A DNA stretch of 64,000 nucleotides from Bacteroidales bacterium (GCA_030637515.1 DAOWGM010000073.1:49100-113099), one strand, 5' to 3'. Counted from the first letter of the stretch, positions 1 through 9,238 are shown. Made by a program: numbers and translations. Notes: generated by a model not told the origin, from the sequence alone.

Positions 1-1048
1 TTCAATTTCCCATTCAGATGTAATTAAATCATATGTTTCTATTTCTTTTAAAGGCTGAAAATTGAAACCTCCAATAAAATATATTTTGTTATGAATAAGA
101 ACTCCTTTTGTTTCTTTCGCTTTTGGCATATCCTTTAATTCAAACCAATATCCAGTTTCCAAATTAAATACATGGACTTTATTTGAATACTCTTTTTGTC
201 CATCTATTTGCAATTTAGTTGAACCACCTGCAATGATTATATTTTTATTGTAAACGAATGATGCGAAATTTACAGCCTGATGTGGATTTACATTATCAAT
301 TAATATAGTATCGCTCTTTAAGTAATAAACTTCAATTTTATCATCTAAATACTCATATACTCTGTTTGTTGATAGTCTTTTACCGCCTATAACATATATT
401 TTATTATTATAAAAATGTATATTATGATATGCTCTTTCTCTAAAACTTAAATTACTAACCCTCCATTTATCTGTATTAATATCATATATATACATACTGC
501 CTTTAAATTCTTCCCATGAGAAATCAGGTTTAATACCTCCTATAAAATTTGGGTTATTAGCATAATTAGATAAAGCTTCTAAAGCCATATCTTCCTTATA
601 TGAAGCATCGCCGCTTATAACATAAATTTGATCTCCAATTATTAAAGATCCAAACGAGTATAATCCATCAGTAATAGATGTTAATTTAGTATAGTTTAAA
701 TTAGATTTTAAAAGCTTTGGAACAATAGTTACTTCTTTAAGGATATGAATATCAACTGAAAGAGGAATAATAAATTTATTTTCTTCTAAATTATTATACG
801 TGATTTTTTTTGTTTTATAACCAATACATGAGAACTGGATTGTATCTTTAATGTTGATTTTGGAATGTATTTTTAAGTTGAATTCACCTTTTGAGTTGGT
901 TGAAGTTCCTTCGTTTATTTTTATAAAATAAACATGTACACCTATTAAGGGCTCGTTGTTTTGACTGTCAAGTACTATCCCTTTTATATTTTGTGTATAT
1001 CCCCATACAGAAGGAAGTAAAAATAATAAAATCAGCACCGATCTCATT
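1..1048 (-). CDS. Secreted kelch-repeat protein with N-terminal carboxypeptidase-regulatory-like domain (3' end outside window)
   Basis: The reading frame opens at an ATG (1046-1048) and runs off the left edge without a stop, so the C-terminus is missing. The protein starts with a signal peptide (MRSVLILLFLLPSVWGYTQ). Next comes a CarboxypepD_reg-like beta domain (about residues 20-105, with GIVLDSQNNEPLIGVHV and an FSCIGYKTKK strand) of the kind found on many Bacteroidota outer-membrane and secreted proteins. After that come kelch-type blades: repeated stretches such as KIYVIGGKR, NIIIAGGS and KIYFIGG, each followed by a Tyr/Trp-containing strand. The blades should form a beta-propeller. The function is unknown; a binding role at the cell surface is an inference. 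A TATCTTTG promoter box lies 20 bases upstream. Confidence 0.75.
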
Positions 1049-1067
1049 GAAATACAGATTTATATAC

Positions 1068-1075
1068 AAAGATAC
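1068..1075 (-). promoter_or_regulatory. -7 promoter box TATCTTTG for the kelch gene
   Basis: CAAAGATA on the + strand reads TATCTTTG on the minus strand, a match to the Bacteroidota TAnnTTTG box, 20 bases before the ATG of the kelch gene. The -33 element is not clear. Confidence 0.5.
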
Positions 1076-1126
1076 GGTTTCTAAAACGTTTATTCAATTA
1101 TTTTTACAGCGTATAGATTGATACAA

Positions 1127-2881
1127 TTACAACTTCGTATTATAAATCTTACCAACCGGATAAATATTTTTCTGTTTATCCCAATATGGTGTTCTTTCGA
1201 AAAACCAGAATAATTTAACCCACTGGTTATTATAAAACTCTGGATTATCTTTTACAGCCTGCTCGTATTGTTCAAGCAATTCAGGATTTTCTTTTATCAT
1301 TTCCCGAGCCATTTTCTCCATTACATAGGTTTCCACATATTCTTTACGTTCAAAAATAGAATTAAAGAATCCCCAACTCACATACGAATCGGGTCCAATT
1401 GGTTCCAGAATGTGTGCAATTATTTTTGCTGTTCGCTGGTTAGTTGGAACAATAACCGAACCTGCAGGAAATAGTTTCTTAATTGATATTTCCTCCAATT
1501 CAAAATCTTGCACCATTTGTCGCCCTTCAAAAGGTGCGTTCGCAAAAGACACATTACTGAATTTGTACGTTTCAATCTCAAATTCTTTTGATTCCTGTAA
1601 TGTTGTAAATTGTATATCATGCATTTCAAGGCGATTAATAACTTCTGTCCACTCAACAGGAATAATGTAGGCATCTGGTATCACAACTGTTTTTGAGGGC
1701 ATTAATTTATCAAATAGTACTAAATTATAATCTTTTGGCTTATCGCTAAACTGTACCCAAATATCATCTGTTAAATCACTATGAACAATATCATATTCAA
1801 CGCCTTTAAACTTAACCATAATACTATCATCCTGAGAAGTATAGTAACTCAAGACTAATTCTTTGCCGGCAAGTTGCTTCGTCTCTAAATCAGCATTTTT
1901 ATTTATTTCTTTTAATTCTGTATTGCTATTATCAATAACTTCTATTGAGTGTCTTAGTAAATGGTAAGTAGCATCAACACGTGTTTTATAGTCTTTTAAC
2001 ATATGTGTTTCTACAAGTAAAGCAGGTCTGTTCTGATTTGCCACATAACCAGTTGAAAATCGGGGAGAAGCAGTTCTTCTGATTAATCCGCTTCGTGGAT
2101 CATGCCATCGTCTAAAAGAAACGTATGGAAACATTAAAATATCGTCTTCTATTAATTTTTCCTCAACATTAATAAGGTATTCATTCTGCCATGCTGATTG
2201 TTCTTCGTTCATATCACCCATTGTATGCATTCCGTAGGTTAATGAATACTGATAATCAGCACCATCAGTAGTATGAATATCGATAAACATATCGGGTAAC
2301 CACTTGTTAAATAACTTAAGCCATTGTTGCATTTCAGGAGCATCTGCTTTAAGAAAATCACGGTTTAGGTTAAGATTTTCGGCTGTTGTACGCCAACCCA
2401 TTTCTTTAGGTCCATTTTGATTAATACGATTATATGCACTAAACCTTTCGTGTCCATCTGTGTTAAAAATGGGTATAAACAGGAGAGTAGTATTTTCAAG
2501 TAGTTCAGGATATTTTTCATGAATTATAATATCTCTTATTAGCATTAATCCTGCATCTTTTCCTTCCGATTCGCCTGGATGAATGCAAGCTTCAATAAAC
2601 AAAACAGCATTTTCTGATTCTTTAACACTTTCGGGTGTGAAATTTTTGTTTTTATCGATAATTAGAAATGGTAAATCACGTCCTTGGACACTTTCTCCAA
2701 AAGTCTCATACTCAATAAATTCAGATGATTCTGCCAGTTTTTTGCTATACTTTATGGTTTCATCATAGCGAGGTGTTTCCAGAAAGTTAGATTTTTCGTA
2801 ATAAGTTAACCAATCTTTTTCCTGTGCGTTTACGGCTAATTGCAATAATACAATTCCAATGATAATTAATCTTGTTTTCAT
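1127..2881 (-). CDS. Secreted M14-family zinc carboxypeptidase
   Basis: Zinc metallopeptidase of the carboxypeptidase A (M14) family. The signal peptide is MKTRLIIIGIVLLQLAVNAQ. The zinc ligands are visible as HPGE (H101, E104) and H203 in the DIHTTDG strand. The NLNRD motif near residue 171 carries the substrate-binding Asn/Arg, and the likely catalytic Glu is E291 in LLVETH. The catalytic domain fills roughly residues 25-310; the remaining 270 residues form a second, unrecognised part. It should act in the periplasm or outside the cell, trimming peptides. The exact specificity cannot be read. It is separate from the kelch gene (78-base gap) and divergent from the next gene. Confidence 0.88.
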   Translation of the reverse strand: MKTRLIIIGIVLLQLAVNAQEKDWLTYYEKSNFLETPRYDETIKYSKKLAESSEFIEYETFGESVQGRDLPFLIIDKNKNFTPESVKESENAVLFIEACIHPGESEGKDAGLMLIRDIIIHEKYPELLENTTLLFIPIFNTDGHERFSAYNRINQNGPKEMGWRTTAENLNLNRDFLKADAPEMQQWLKLFNKWLPDMFIDIHTTDGADYQYSLTYGMHTMGDMNEEQSAWQNEYLINVEEKLIEDDILMFPYVSFRRWHDPRSGLIRRTASPRFSTGYVANQNRPALLVETHMLKDYKTRVDATYHLLRHSIEVIDNSNTELKEINKNADLETKQLAGKELVLSYYTSQDDSIMVKFKGVEYDIVHSDLTDDIWVQFSDKPKDYNLVLFDKLMPSKTVVIPDAYIIPVEWTEVINRLEMHDIQFTTLQESKEFEIETYKFSNVSFANAPFEGRQMVQDFELEEISIKKLFPAGSVIVPTNQRTAKIIAHILEPIGPDSYVSWGFFNSIFERKEYVETYVMEKMAREMIKENPELLEQYEQAVKDNPEFYNNQWVKLFWFFERTPYWDKQKNIYPVGKIYNTKL

Positions 2882-3034
2882 GTACTTAGCATTTGATATT
2901 TTTCAACTAATATGACATACTAATATTGATAAAGTTTAATATAAAGATATGAGTTTAAAGATGGTTAGAAAAATAGAATTAGTGCTTTTCAAAATTTTTG
3001 TATATTGGCAATTATTAACTAAAAATTTAAGTTT

Positions 3035-3376
3035 ATGAAACCTATTAAATCATTATTTCCTATTTCAATCTGGTTAATGCGAATAGGATTATTACTTTTT
3101 GCTTATACCGAGTATTTTAAAGAATTTAGTAAATTTCATATAGATGATTTACACTTTTATGTTGCAACACTATTTTTAATTTCTGCAGCTATAATTTTCA
3201 TAACAGGATTTATATCTAAAATAACACTGACAGTTGTTTCGGGATTGGTAATTACTGCGATTTCGGTATTTAATATTTTGGATGGATTAAATGGAGGAAT
3301 TGATTCTACATTGGTAATTAATATAATTATAGCTTCATTAGCAATATATTTTATTTCAGCACCTTTCGGTAAATAA
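3035..3376 (+). CDS. Small four-helix integral membrane protein, DoxX-like
   Basis: This 113-residue protein is almost entirely hydrophobic, with four predicted membrane helices (about residues 8-26, 42-60, 64-82 and 92-109). Size, helix count and the RIGLLLF start of helix 1 resemble DoxX/DoxD-like small membrane proteins, but no diagnostic residue can be seen, so the family call is tentative. It is monocistronic: a strong hairpin terminator follows within 30 bases. Confidence 0.55.
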   Translation: MKPIKSLFPISIWLMRIGLLLFAYTEYFKEFSKFHIDDLHFYVATLFLISAAIIFITGFISKITLTVVSGLVITAISVFNILDGLNGGIDSTLVINIIIASLAIYFISAPFGK

Positions 3377-3402
3377 TTAATTATAATATAATTGACATTT
3401 AG

Positions 3403-3440
3403 AAAAACTTGTAAAAAGATTATTCATTTTACAAGTTTTT
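3403..3440 (+). terminator. Intrinsic terminator, 14-bp perfect stem
   Basis: AAAAACTTGTAAAA pairs perfectly with TTTTACAAGTTTTT around a 10-base loop. The U-rich right arm ends the transcript of the small membrane protein and separates it from darA. Confidence 0.7.
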
Positions 3441-3482
3441 CAGTTATTTTTAGCCTGATTTAACAATGATTATTGCAATCTA

Positions 3483-4412
3483 ATGAATAAAATATTAATT
3501 CTATATTATTCTCAATCAGGACAATTAACAGAAATAGTTAAGAATTTTGCCAAACCTTTTGAGAATTCCGACGAATATACCGTAACATATGCGAATATTG
3601 AACCTGTTAAAGAGTTTGGTTTCCCCTGGAAAGGATATAAGTTCTTCGATGCATTTCCTGAATCTGTAAACAGAATTCCATGTGAACTGAAACCTATTGA
3701 TTTAGGTGATGAAAATTTTGATCTAATTGTATTTGCTTATTCTGTTTGGTATATGTCGCCTTCAATACCATCAAATTCATTCTTACTATCAGAGCAAGCA
3801 AAACGAATTTTTAAAAACAAGCCCGTTATTACACTTTTAGGAGTACGTAATATGTGGGTTGTAGCACAGGAATATATAAAACAAAAAATTGCTGAGCTCG
3901 GAGGAAATCTTATTGGAAATATTGTTTTAAGAGATAGGTCGGAGAATCTTACTGGAATTGTCACCATCTCATATTTTCTTTTTACAGGTAAGAAAGACCG
4001 ATTCTTGGGTTTCTTTCCTAAACCTGGTGTATCACAAAAAGATATTGAAGGATCTGCTGAATTTGGCGAAATTGTTAAAAATCATTTTGACAATAACAAA
4101 ACAGAAACATTACAGAATGCTTTAATAGAAGCTAAAGCAGTAAAAATTAACCCTTATTTAGCTACTACAGAACAAATGGCTTATAAGAGAGTTTTTACTA
4201 AATGGTCAGGATTTATTTTGAAAAAGGGTGGACCGGACGATCCTGCTCGAAAAACAAGGGTTAGAATCTTTACATACTATTTTCCTTTCGCAATTTTAGT
4301 AATTGCACCTTTAGAATATGTTTTTTTTCTTATTTTTGCACCCTTTAGATTGAAAGCGATAAAAAAAGATATTAAGTATTTCTCAGGAGTAAAATTGAAA
4401 TCTTCTAACTAA
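3483..4412 (+). CDS. darA: DarA-like dialkylresorcinol biosynthesis protein (flavodoxin-like fold)
   Basis: The N-terminus (ILILYYSQSGQLTEIV, residues 4-19) is a flavodoxin-type nucleotide-binding start, followed by an alternating alpha/beta domain and a C-terminal hydrophobic segment (about residues 265-290). Length (309 residues) and its place directly before a DarB-type ketosynthase match proteins annotated as dialkylresorcinol condensing enzyme DarA. In known systems DarB joins two beta-ketoacyl chains and DarA takes part in forming the aromatic dialkylresorcinol ring. The next gene starts 15 bases downstream, so the two form an operon. No other genes of a flexirubin or aryl-polyene cluster are nearby. 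The family call rests on recognition plus the neighbour. Confidence 0.72.
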   Translation: MNKILILYYSQSGQLTEIVKNFAKPFENSDEYTVTYANIEPVKEFGFPWKGYKFFDAFPESVNRIPCELKPIDLGDENFDLIVFAYSVWYMSPSIPSNSFLLSEQAKRIFKNKPVITLLGVRNMWVVAQEYIKQKIAELGGNLIGNIVLRDRSENLTGIVTISYFLFTGKKDRFLGFFPKPGVSQKDIEGSAEFGEIVKNHFDNNKTETLQNALIEAKAVKINPYLATTEQMAYKRVFTKWSGFILKKGGPDDPARKTRVRIFTYYFPFAILVIAPLEYVFFLIFAPFRLKAIKKDIKYFSGVKLKSSN

Positions 4413-4427
4413 GAACGTAAATTGAAA

Positions 4428-5570
4428 ATGCCAAACCAAGTATATATAAACAACATAGCTAAATTCTTACCAAACGAACCAGTTTCCAACGATGAAATGG
4501 AATCCATTTTAGGAATGGTTAATGGTAAGCCCTCCAGATCAAAAAATATTGTACTTCGACAAAATGGAATAAAAAACAGGTACTATGCAATTAACAAAGA
4601 AGGAAATATAAAATATTCTAATGCTGAAATATCTGCTTTAGCAATTAAAAATCTTGAAAATAAGAATTTTTCTATAAAGGATATTGAAGTACTTTCTTGC
4701 GGCACATCACTCGCAGATCAGTTATTACCTTCGCATTCTTCAATGGTGCATGGTGAATTAGGAAATAATCCACTTGAAGTTATATCACCTTCAGGTGTTT
4801 GTTGTGCAGGAATGCATGCTTTGAAATATGCATATTTATCAGTTTTATCTGGACAATCAAAAAATGCTGTTTCTACAGGTTCAGAAGTTATTTCGACTTT
4901 ATTACGTGCAGATAAGTTTAACAAAGAAATGAACTGTACCAATACGCTTGAGAAAAAACCAATTTTAGCATTTGAAAAAGATTTCTTAAGATGGATGCTA
5001 TCAGATGGTGCTGGAGCAGCTTTACTTGAAAACAAACCTAATACAGATGGCATTTCGCTTAAAATAGAATGGATTGATACTATATCATATGCAAATGAAC
5101 TAGATGCTTGTATGTATGCTGGTTCCGATAAAAATGAAGCCGGAGAGCTTAAGGGATGGAAAGAATTTGATCCTGAATTATGGCTCGAAAAATCAATTTT
5201 TTCTGTAAAACAGGATGTGAAATTGCTTGATAAGCATGTTGTTAATCGATGTATTACTGCATTAGCATCTTCTCTCAATAAAAGAAATATCGACAGCCAC
5301 AAGGAAGTTAATTACTTTTTACCTCATTTATCATCTATGTATTTTAAGCAAAAACTGTATGATGAATTAAAAGTGCAGGGAATTGAAATTACAGATGAAA
5401 AGTGGTTTACAAATCTTACGAAAGTTGGAAATGTAGGATCAGCATCTATTTATATCATATTAGAAGAATTATTCCATTCAGGAAAACTAAAAAAAGGAGA
5501 AAAAATTCTTCTTATGGTTCCAGAAAGTGGGCGCTTCTCTTATGCATATGCTTATTTAACTGTTGTTTAA
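4428..5570 (+). CDS. darB: DarB-like ketosynthase (KAS III type)
   Basis: Thiolase-fold beta-ketoacyl synthase III family. Counting from the ATG at 4428, the active-site Cys is C126 in SGVCCAG, the catalytic His is H300 in LPHLSS, and the Asn is N335 in KVGNVGSAS, so the full Cys-His-Asn triad is present. A TTG two codons upstream (4422) is also possible, but ATG is preferred. With DarA it should condense two acyl chains into a 2,5-dialkylresorcinol, an antioxidant or signalling lipid or a flexirubin building block. KAS III homologues in fatty-acid synthesis are shorter (about 330 residues), which favours the DarB assignment over FabH. A terminator follows. Confidence 0.8.
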   Translation: MPNQVYINNIAKFLPNEPVSNDEMESILGMVNGKPSRSKNIVLRQNGIKNRYYAINKEGNIKYSNAEISALAIKNLENKNFSIKDIEVLSCGTSLADQLLPSHSSMVHGELGNNPLEVISPSGVCCAGMHALKYAYLSVLSGQSKNAVSTGSEVISTLLRADKFNKEMNCTNTLEKKPILAFEKDFLRWMLSDGAGAALLENKPNTDGISLKIEWIDTISYANELDACMYAGSDKNEAGELKGWKEFDPELWLEKSIFSVKQDVKLLDKHVVNRCITALASSLNKRNIDSHKEVNYFLPHLSSMYFKQKLYDELKVQGIEITDEKWFTNLTKVGNVGSASIYIILEELFHSGKLKKGEKILLMVPESGRFSYAYAYLTVV

Positions 5571-5593
5571 AAGATGTTTTACTAAAAAATATA

Positions 5594-5624
5594 AACCCTG
5601 TAGTTTTAATCTGCAGGGTTTTTT
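5594..5624 (+). terminator. Intrinsic terminator after darB
   Basis: AACCCTGTAG pairs with CTGCAGGGTT (one G-U pair) across a 7-base loop and is followed by a run of T. It closes the darAB transcript. Confidence 0.8.
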
Positions 5625-5710
5625 CGTTTCTAAAAATGAATTATAATTGTGTAATTAGTCAATAAACCTTATTTTAGCTTTTATCAAATTAACCTCTAAA
5701 ACTTAACTAA

Positions 5711-6883
5711 ATGTATAATATTGCATTATTTGGTCCTCCGGGAGCTGGAAAAGGAACTCAGTCTCGCAAACTGATTGAGAAGTATAACCTTGCTTATATA
5801 TCTACAGGAGATATTCTAAGAGAAGAAATTGCAGAAGGTTCAGACTTAGGTATGCAGGCAAAGAGTGTTATTGAGATGGGTGGATTGGTTTCGGATGAAA
5901 TAATAGTACAAATTATTGAAAAGAAAATTAAAACAAATACTGAGGTTAATGGATTTCTTTTTGATGGTTTTCCAAGAACCATTGTTCAGGCATATATCCT
6001 TGAAGGATTACTACTAAAATTAAATACATCATTAAATTGTATGGTAAGCCTGGAAGTTCCTCAAGATAATTTAATGGAACGAATGCTGGAACGTTCAAAA
6101 AAAGAGAATAGAATTGATGATACTACGGAAGTTATTGAAAACAGATTAAAAGAATATAAAAACAAAACAATTCCTGTTGCTGAATTTTACAAAGATAAAG
6201 GCATTTGTTATTCAGTTGACGGAATAGGTACTCTTGATGAAATATTTGAAAGAATAACCAATGTTGTTGAGCAATCATTAACAAAAACATGGTTAAATGT
6301 TGTTCTTTTTGGTCCTCCGGGATCAGGAAAAGGAACTCAGGGGAAAATGTTAGCAGATAAATATGATTTAGTTTACATTTCGACAGGTTCTTTGCTAAGA
6401 AAAGAAATTGAGAAAGGTACTGAAATGGGACTGGCAGCAAAAGAATATGTAGAGAAAGGTGATATTGTGCCTGATGAATTTGCTATAAAACTTATAGAAA
6501 AACAGATTCAGACACATCCTGATGCTAAAGGTTTCTTTTTTAAAGGTTACCCGAGAACAATTGTTCAAGCATACATACTTGATGGTTTACTAAGAAAATT
6601 AAATTCATCTGTATCATGTGTATTTAATTTAGATGTTCCGACACTGGAATCGATAAAGCGACTAAGTGCTCGTAGTAAAACTGAAAAGAGCAGATATTAT
6701 GACATGGATACTGAAGTAATTATAAGACGTTTAGAAAGTTTCCAGACACGAACAGCTCCAGTATTGGATTATTACGAAAAACAGAAAAATATTTATAATA
6801 TTAATGGAATAGGATCGGAAGAAGAGGTTCTTGAACGTCTCACAGAAAATCTTGAACTGGCATTTAAAAATGCACGTCGTTAA
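5711..6883 (+). CDS. Tandem (double-domain) adenylate kinase, second domain degenerate
   Basis: Two short-type adenylate kinase domains are fused head to tail (about residues 1-190 and 195-390); a normal bacterial enzyme has one. Domain 1 is complete: P-loop GPPGAGKGT (8-16), STGDILR (31-37), DGFPR (85-89) and RIDD (134-137). Domain 2 keeps the P-loop GPPGSGKGT (201-209) but has STGSLLR, KGYPR in place of DGFPR (278-282), and SRYYDMD (327-333) where the Arg-x-Asp-Asp motif should be. Domain 1 should interconvert AMP, ATP and ADP. Domain 2 may bind nucleotide but probably has weak or altered catalysis (inference). Because the fusion is unusual, this may not be the housekeeping adk. Confidence 0.85.
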   Translation: MYNIALFGPPGAGKGTQSRKLIEKYNLAYISTGDILREEIAEGSDLGMQAKSVIEMGGLVSDEIIVQIIEKKIKTNTEVNGFLFDGFPRTIVQAYILEGLLLKLNTSLNCMVSLEVPQDNLMERMLERSKKENRIDDTTEVIENRLKEYKNKTIPVAEFYKDKGICYSVDGIGTLDEIFERITNVVEQSLTKTWLNVVLFGPPGSGKGTQGKMLADKYDLVYISTGSLLRKEIEKGTEMGLAAKEYVEKGDIVPDEFAIKLIEKQIQTHPDAKGFFFKGYPRTIVQAYILDGLLRKLNSSVSCVFNLDVPTLESIKRLSARSKTEKSRYYDMDTEVIIRRLESFQTRTAPVLDYYEKQKNIYNINGIGSEEEVLERLTENLELAFKNARR

Positions 6884-6904
6884 AAATAAAAAGCTCCTTA
6901 AATA

Positions 6905-6940
6905 GACTGCACCTAAAAAGTTAGACACTATTTGGGGGTA
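6905..6940. mobile_element. Orphan IS3-family-like terminal end (remnant)
   Basis: The segment GACTGCACCTAAAAAGTTAG, continuing with ACACTATTTGGGGGTA, resembles the terminal inverted repeat of IS3-family (IS150-group) elements, which commonly read ACTGnnCCnnAAAAGTTnGACA. No transposase frame and no second end are visible nearby. It is either a decayed insertion or a chance match; the judgement is from memory of such ends. Confidence 0.35.
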
Positions 6941-6943
6941 TTT

Positions 6944-8161
6944 TTAATATAGTATAAACTCTACTTTTCTGGATTTTTCATGATCTATTTCAGAAGATAT
7001 TTCACCTTTACCAAAAGAACTTATTCTAAGCTCTTCAATTCCGTTTTCTATTAAATATTTTTTAACCTGATCGGATCTTTTCTTTGAGAGTGCAAGGTTG
7101 TAATCAGGGGCACCAATTTCATCAGCGAAACCGTTAATTATTAAATTATAATTGGAATATGATAATAAATTAAGGAGAGGCTTAAGTATTTGATTTGATT
7201 CTATTTTTAATTCGTACGAGTTATAGCCAAAGTAAACCGGAAATATAATATGCAACTGAGACTCTTTAGTATAGATCTCAACGCTATCATTTTCTACACT
7301 TTTGAAATATTCGCTAATATCTTCATAATCAGGATTTACAATATTACCGTTACTTTTAAATGAATTTCCTTTTAGAAAAATCCATGAATCAAATTTTCTA
7401 TCTCCCGCATCTGCAATTGCTATTTTAAAATGATACTTTTTAAAAGGTTCTAATTTAATTCCGGAACTTATTGCTTTGGTGAATCCATCAAATTGAAATA
7501 ATCTTACGTTTTCAGAATATTTTGAATCATCCTCTTTATTCCCTTTAAACTGATGCTCTATAGAATTATTTGCAGTATAAAAGTCAGAATTAAAAGATTT
7601 GTTTATCATGTCAATAGCAACAGGAGTATTATTCCGGGAAAGAACAGCAATATTCTTCTTTTTATTATTTGAATAATCAGTAATTAAAAATCCAAAGACA
7701 TCGCTAACACCTTTATTTACATATTCAGGGTATTCTTCCGACGCAAACTGAAAAATGAAATTAATGCTGTCTGTAAACGATGTAAAATCAAATTCGAGGA
7801 TTGCAGAATCAAATGTTTTTGCGTTAATAATTTTAGATAAATCGTCATCTCTATGAGTATAATTCTCAAATGATGCTGTATGATTATTCGGACCAATAGC
7901 TGCTAATACAGAACCTGAACTTAAAATTAGACCGTATTGTGGAAGTGCATTATAATTACCTTCATAATAAAATAAACCCAGAGCATGTTTTAATCCTGAA
8001 TAGTTAATATTCTCTATTTTAATGCCATTCTGATTATTATCCAAAAAATATTTATTGACTATTTCTTGTGGAGTATAAGCAGTATCAACAATAAAAACTT
8101 GTGATTTTGAAGTAATAACGCTACAAATGAAAAAAACAGCTAAGAAATATTTATAAAACAT
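6944..8161 (-). CDS. Choice-of-anchor L domain plus OmpA-like envelope protein
   Basis: Secreted envelope protein. A signal peptide (about residues 1-21, ending near SKSQ) is followed by a choice-of-anchor L domain (about 25-275, with typical motifs such as GLILSSGS, FQFASEEYPEYV and the KIAIADAGD strand). The C-terminal OmpA-like peptidoglycan-binding domain spans about 300-405 (NGFADEIGAPDYNLALSKKR, then SFGKGE). The C-terminal domain should tether the protein to peptidoglycan; the N-terminal domain is a beta module of unknown ligand. It starts 5 bases after the stop of the preceding minus-strand gene, so the two are co-transcribed. Confidence 0.85.
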   Translation of the reverse strand: MFYKYFLAVFFICSVITSKSQVFIVDTAYTPQEIVNKYFLDNNQNGIKIENINYSGLKHALGLFYYEGNYNALPQYGLILSSGSVLAAIGPNNHTASFENYTHRDDDLSKIINAKTFDSAILEFDFTSFTDSINFIFQFASEEYPEYVNKGVSDVFGFLITDYSNNKKKNIAVLSRNNTPVAIDMINKSFNSDFYTANNSIEHQFKGNKEDDSKYSENVRLFQFDGFTKAISSGIKLEPFKKYHFKIAIADAGDRKFDSWIFLKGNSFKSNGNIVNPDYEDISEYFKSVENDSVEIYTKESQLHIIFPVYFGYNSYELKIESNQILKPLLNLLSYSNYNLIINGFADEIGAPDYNLALSKKRSDQVKKYLIENGIEELRISSFGKGEISSEIDHEKSRKVEFILY

Positions 8162-8166
8162 TCCGA

Positions 8167-8508
8167 TTAATAAAGATTTAATATCTCATCAATCTGCTCA
8201 CAATTTTCATCAAAAATTAGTGAGTAAGTTCCAATCTCAAATTGTGTTTTTTCCTGAATAAGATCAATTGCAACTTCAATGCACGGAACAGTGAATTCTT
8301 TACTATTCAAATAAATTACTGCAGCTTTTAACTGAACACCAATCTCTTCAATTTTGATTTCTTCAGGAAACTCTATTTTTAAGGCATTAACATCATCACC
8401 AGTAAAAGTATCGGCTAATAATCCGCTTAAACTGGCAAGTGTGTCCTCAATAAGCTGATCTTTAGTTCGATTCTTAAAAAGAATACTCTCAATTTGTTCT
8501 AATATCAT
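8167..8508 (-). CDS. Small acidic protein of unknown function
   Basis: A 113-residue, soluble, acidic protein with no signal peptide and no recognised motif; predicted mixed alpha/beta. It is the first gene of an operon with the choice-of-anchor L/OmpA gene (5-base gap). Composition and codon use look like the neighbours, so it is probably real. Confidence 0.6.
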   Translation of the reverse strand: MILEQIESILFKNRTKDQLIEDTLASLSGLLADTFTGDDVNALKIEFPEEIKIEEIGVQLKAAVIYLNSKEFTVPCIEVAIDLIQEKTQFEIGTYSLIFDENCEQIDEILNLY

Positions 8509-8607
8509 TATGTTTAAATTATCGTTTAATAAAATCTAAAATTAATTATTCTTTTCAGATATAAAAAATACTCATGATTAGTTATTATTTTATTTCATAG
8601 TAAAAAT

Positions 8608-8615
8608 TATATTTG
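8608..8615 (+). promoter_or_regulatory. -7 promoter box TATATTTG
   Basis: Exact TAnnTTTG match 17 bases before the ATG at 8633. An in-frame GTG at 8615 overlaps this box, which argues that 8633 is the real start of the downstream membrane protein. Confidence 0.55.
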
Positions 8616-8632
8616 TGATAATCAAAAATGAA

Positions 8633-9238
8633 ATGAAAGAATTCTCAATTATATCAGTTTCAATTATCAATATTATTATTGGTGTAAGATATTGTTTTTT
8701 AATATATAAAAATAAGATAAAGCCTGTATTAGCTATGTGGTTGTTTTTCACATTAGCTGTAACTATGAGTCTTACAACGTACATGGCCGAAAGTAATTTT
8801 AGTTTATGGGATAATATTTTAAATACAGCAGACTTGATATTAGTATCTACCGTTTCTGTAATGATTTATATTTACGGTGATAAAAGCTCGCGGTTTACAG
8901 GCTTTGATAAAGGATGCTTAGTTGCAGTTGCTCTGATTGCCTTATTTTGGTTTATAACAAAAACTCATTTTTTATCGCACACTATGATTCAGGGAGTATT
9001 GGTTATAGCTTATTTTCCTGTTATCAGAAGATTATGGATATCAAGAGAAAACTCAGAGCCATTTTCTGTCTGGATTTTAATGATGATAGCTCCATTTTTC
9101 GCATTGTTATCAAGTAAAGGAGTATTAGCTACAGTATATTCTGTAAGAGCAATAGTTTCAACGAGTCTACTGCTTATACTTATGTTAAGAATAGAGTATA
9201 TAAGCAGGAAATTAAAATATGACTCAATCGATAAGTAA
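8633..9238 (+). CDS. Multi-pass membrane protein of unknown function
   Basis: A 201-residue protein with about six to seven short hydrophobic helices and no soluble domain. The start at ATG 8633 is chosen over an upstream GTG because the GTG lies inside the promoter box. The layout is loosely reminiscent of small seven-helix transporters, but no family could be named. It ends 71 bases before the sugar permease gene, which has its own possible promoter. Confidence 0.6.
   Translation: MKEFSIISVSIINIIIGVRYCFLIYKNKIKPVLAMWLFFTLAVTMSLTTYMAESNFSLWDNILNTADLILVSTVSVMIYIYGDKSSRFTGFDKGCLVAVALIALFWFITKTHFLSHTMIQGVLVIAYFPVIRRLWISRENSEPFSVWILMMIAPFFALLSSKGVLATVYSVRAIVSTSLLLILMLRIEYISRKLKYDSIDK

Noticed and set aside
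4718..5302. 194-codon frame on the minus strand inside darB
   Set aside because: Antisense to a well-supported ketosynthase gene; Ser/Leu/Phe-rich translation typical of a shadow frame.
3483..6883. A flexirubin or aryl-polyene biosynthesis cluster around darAB
   Set aside because: No acyl carrier proteins, ammonia lyase, dehydratases or extra ketosynthases are present next to the pair.
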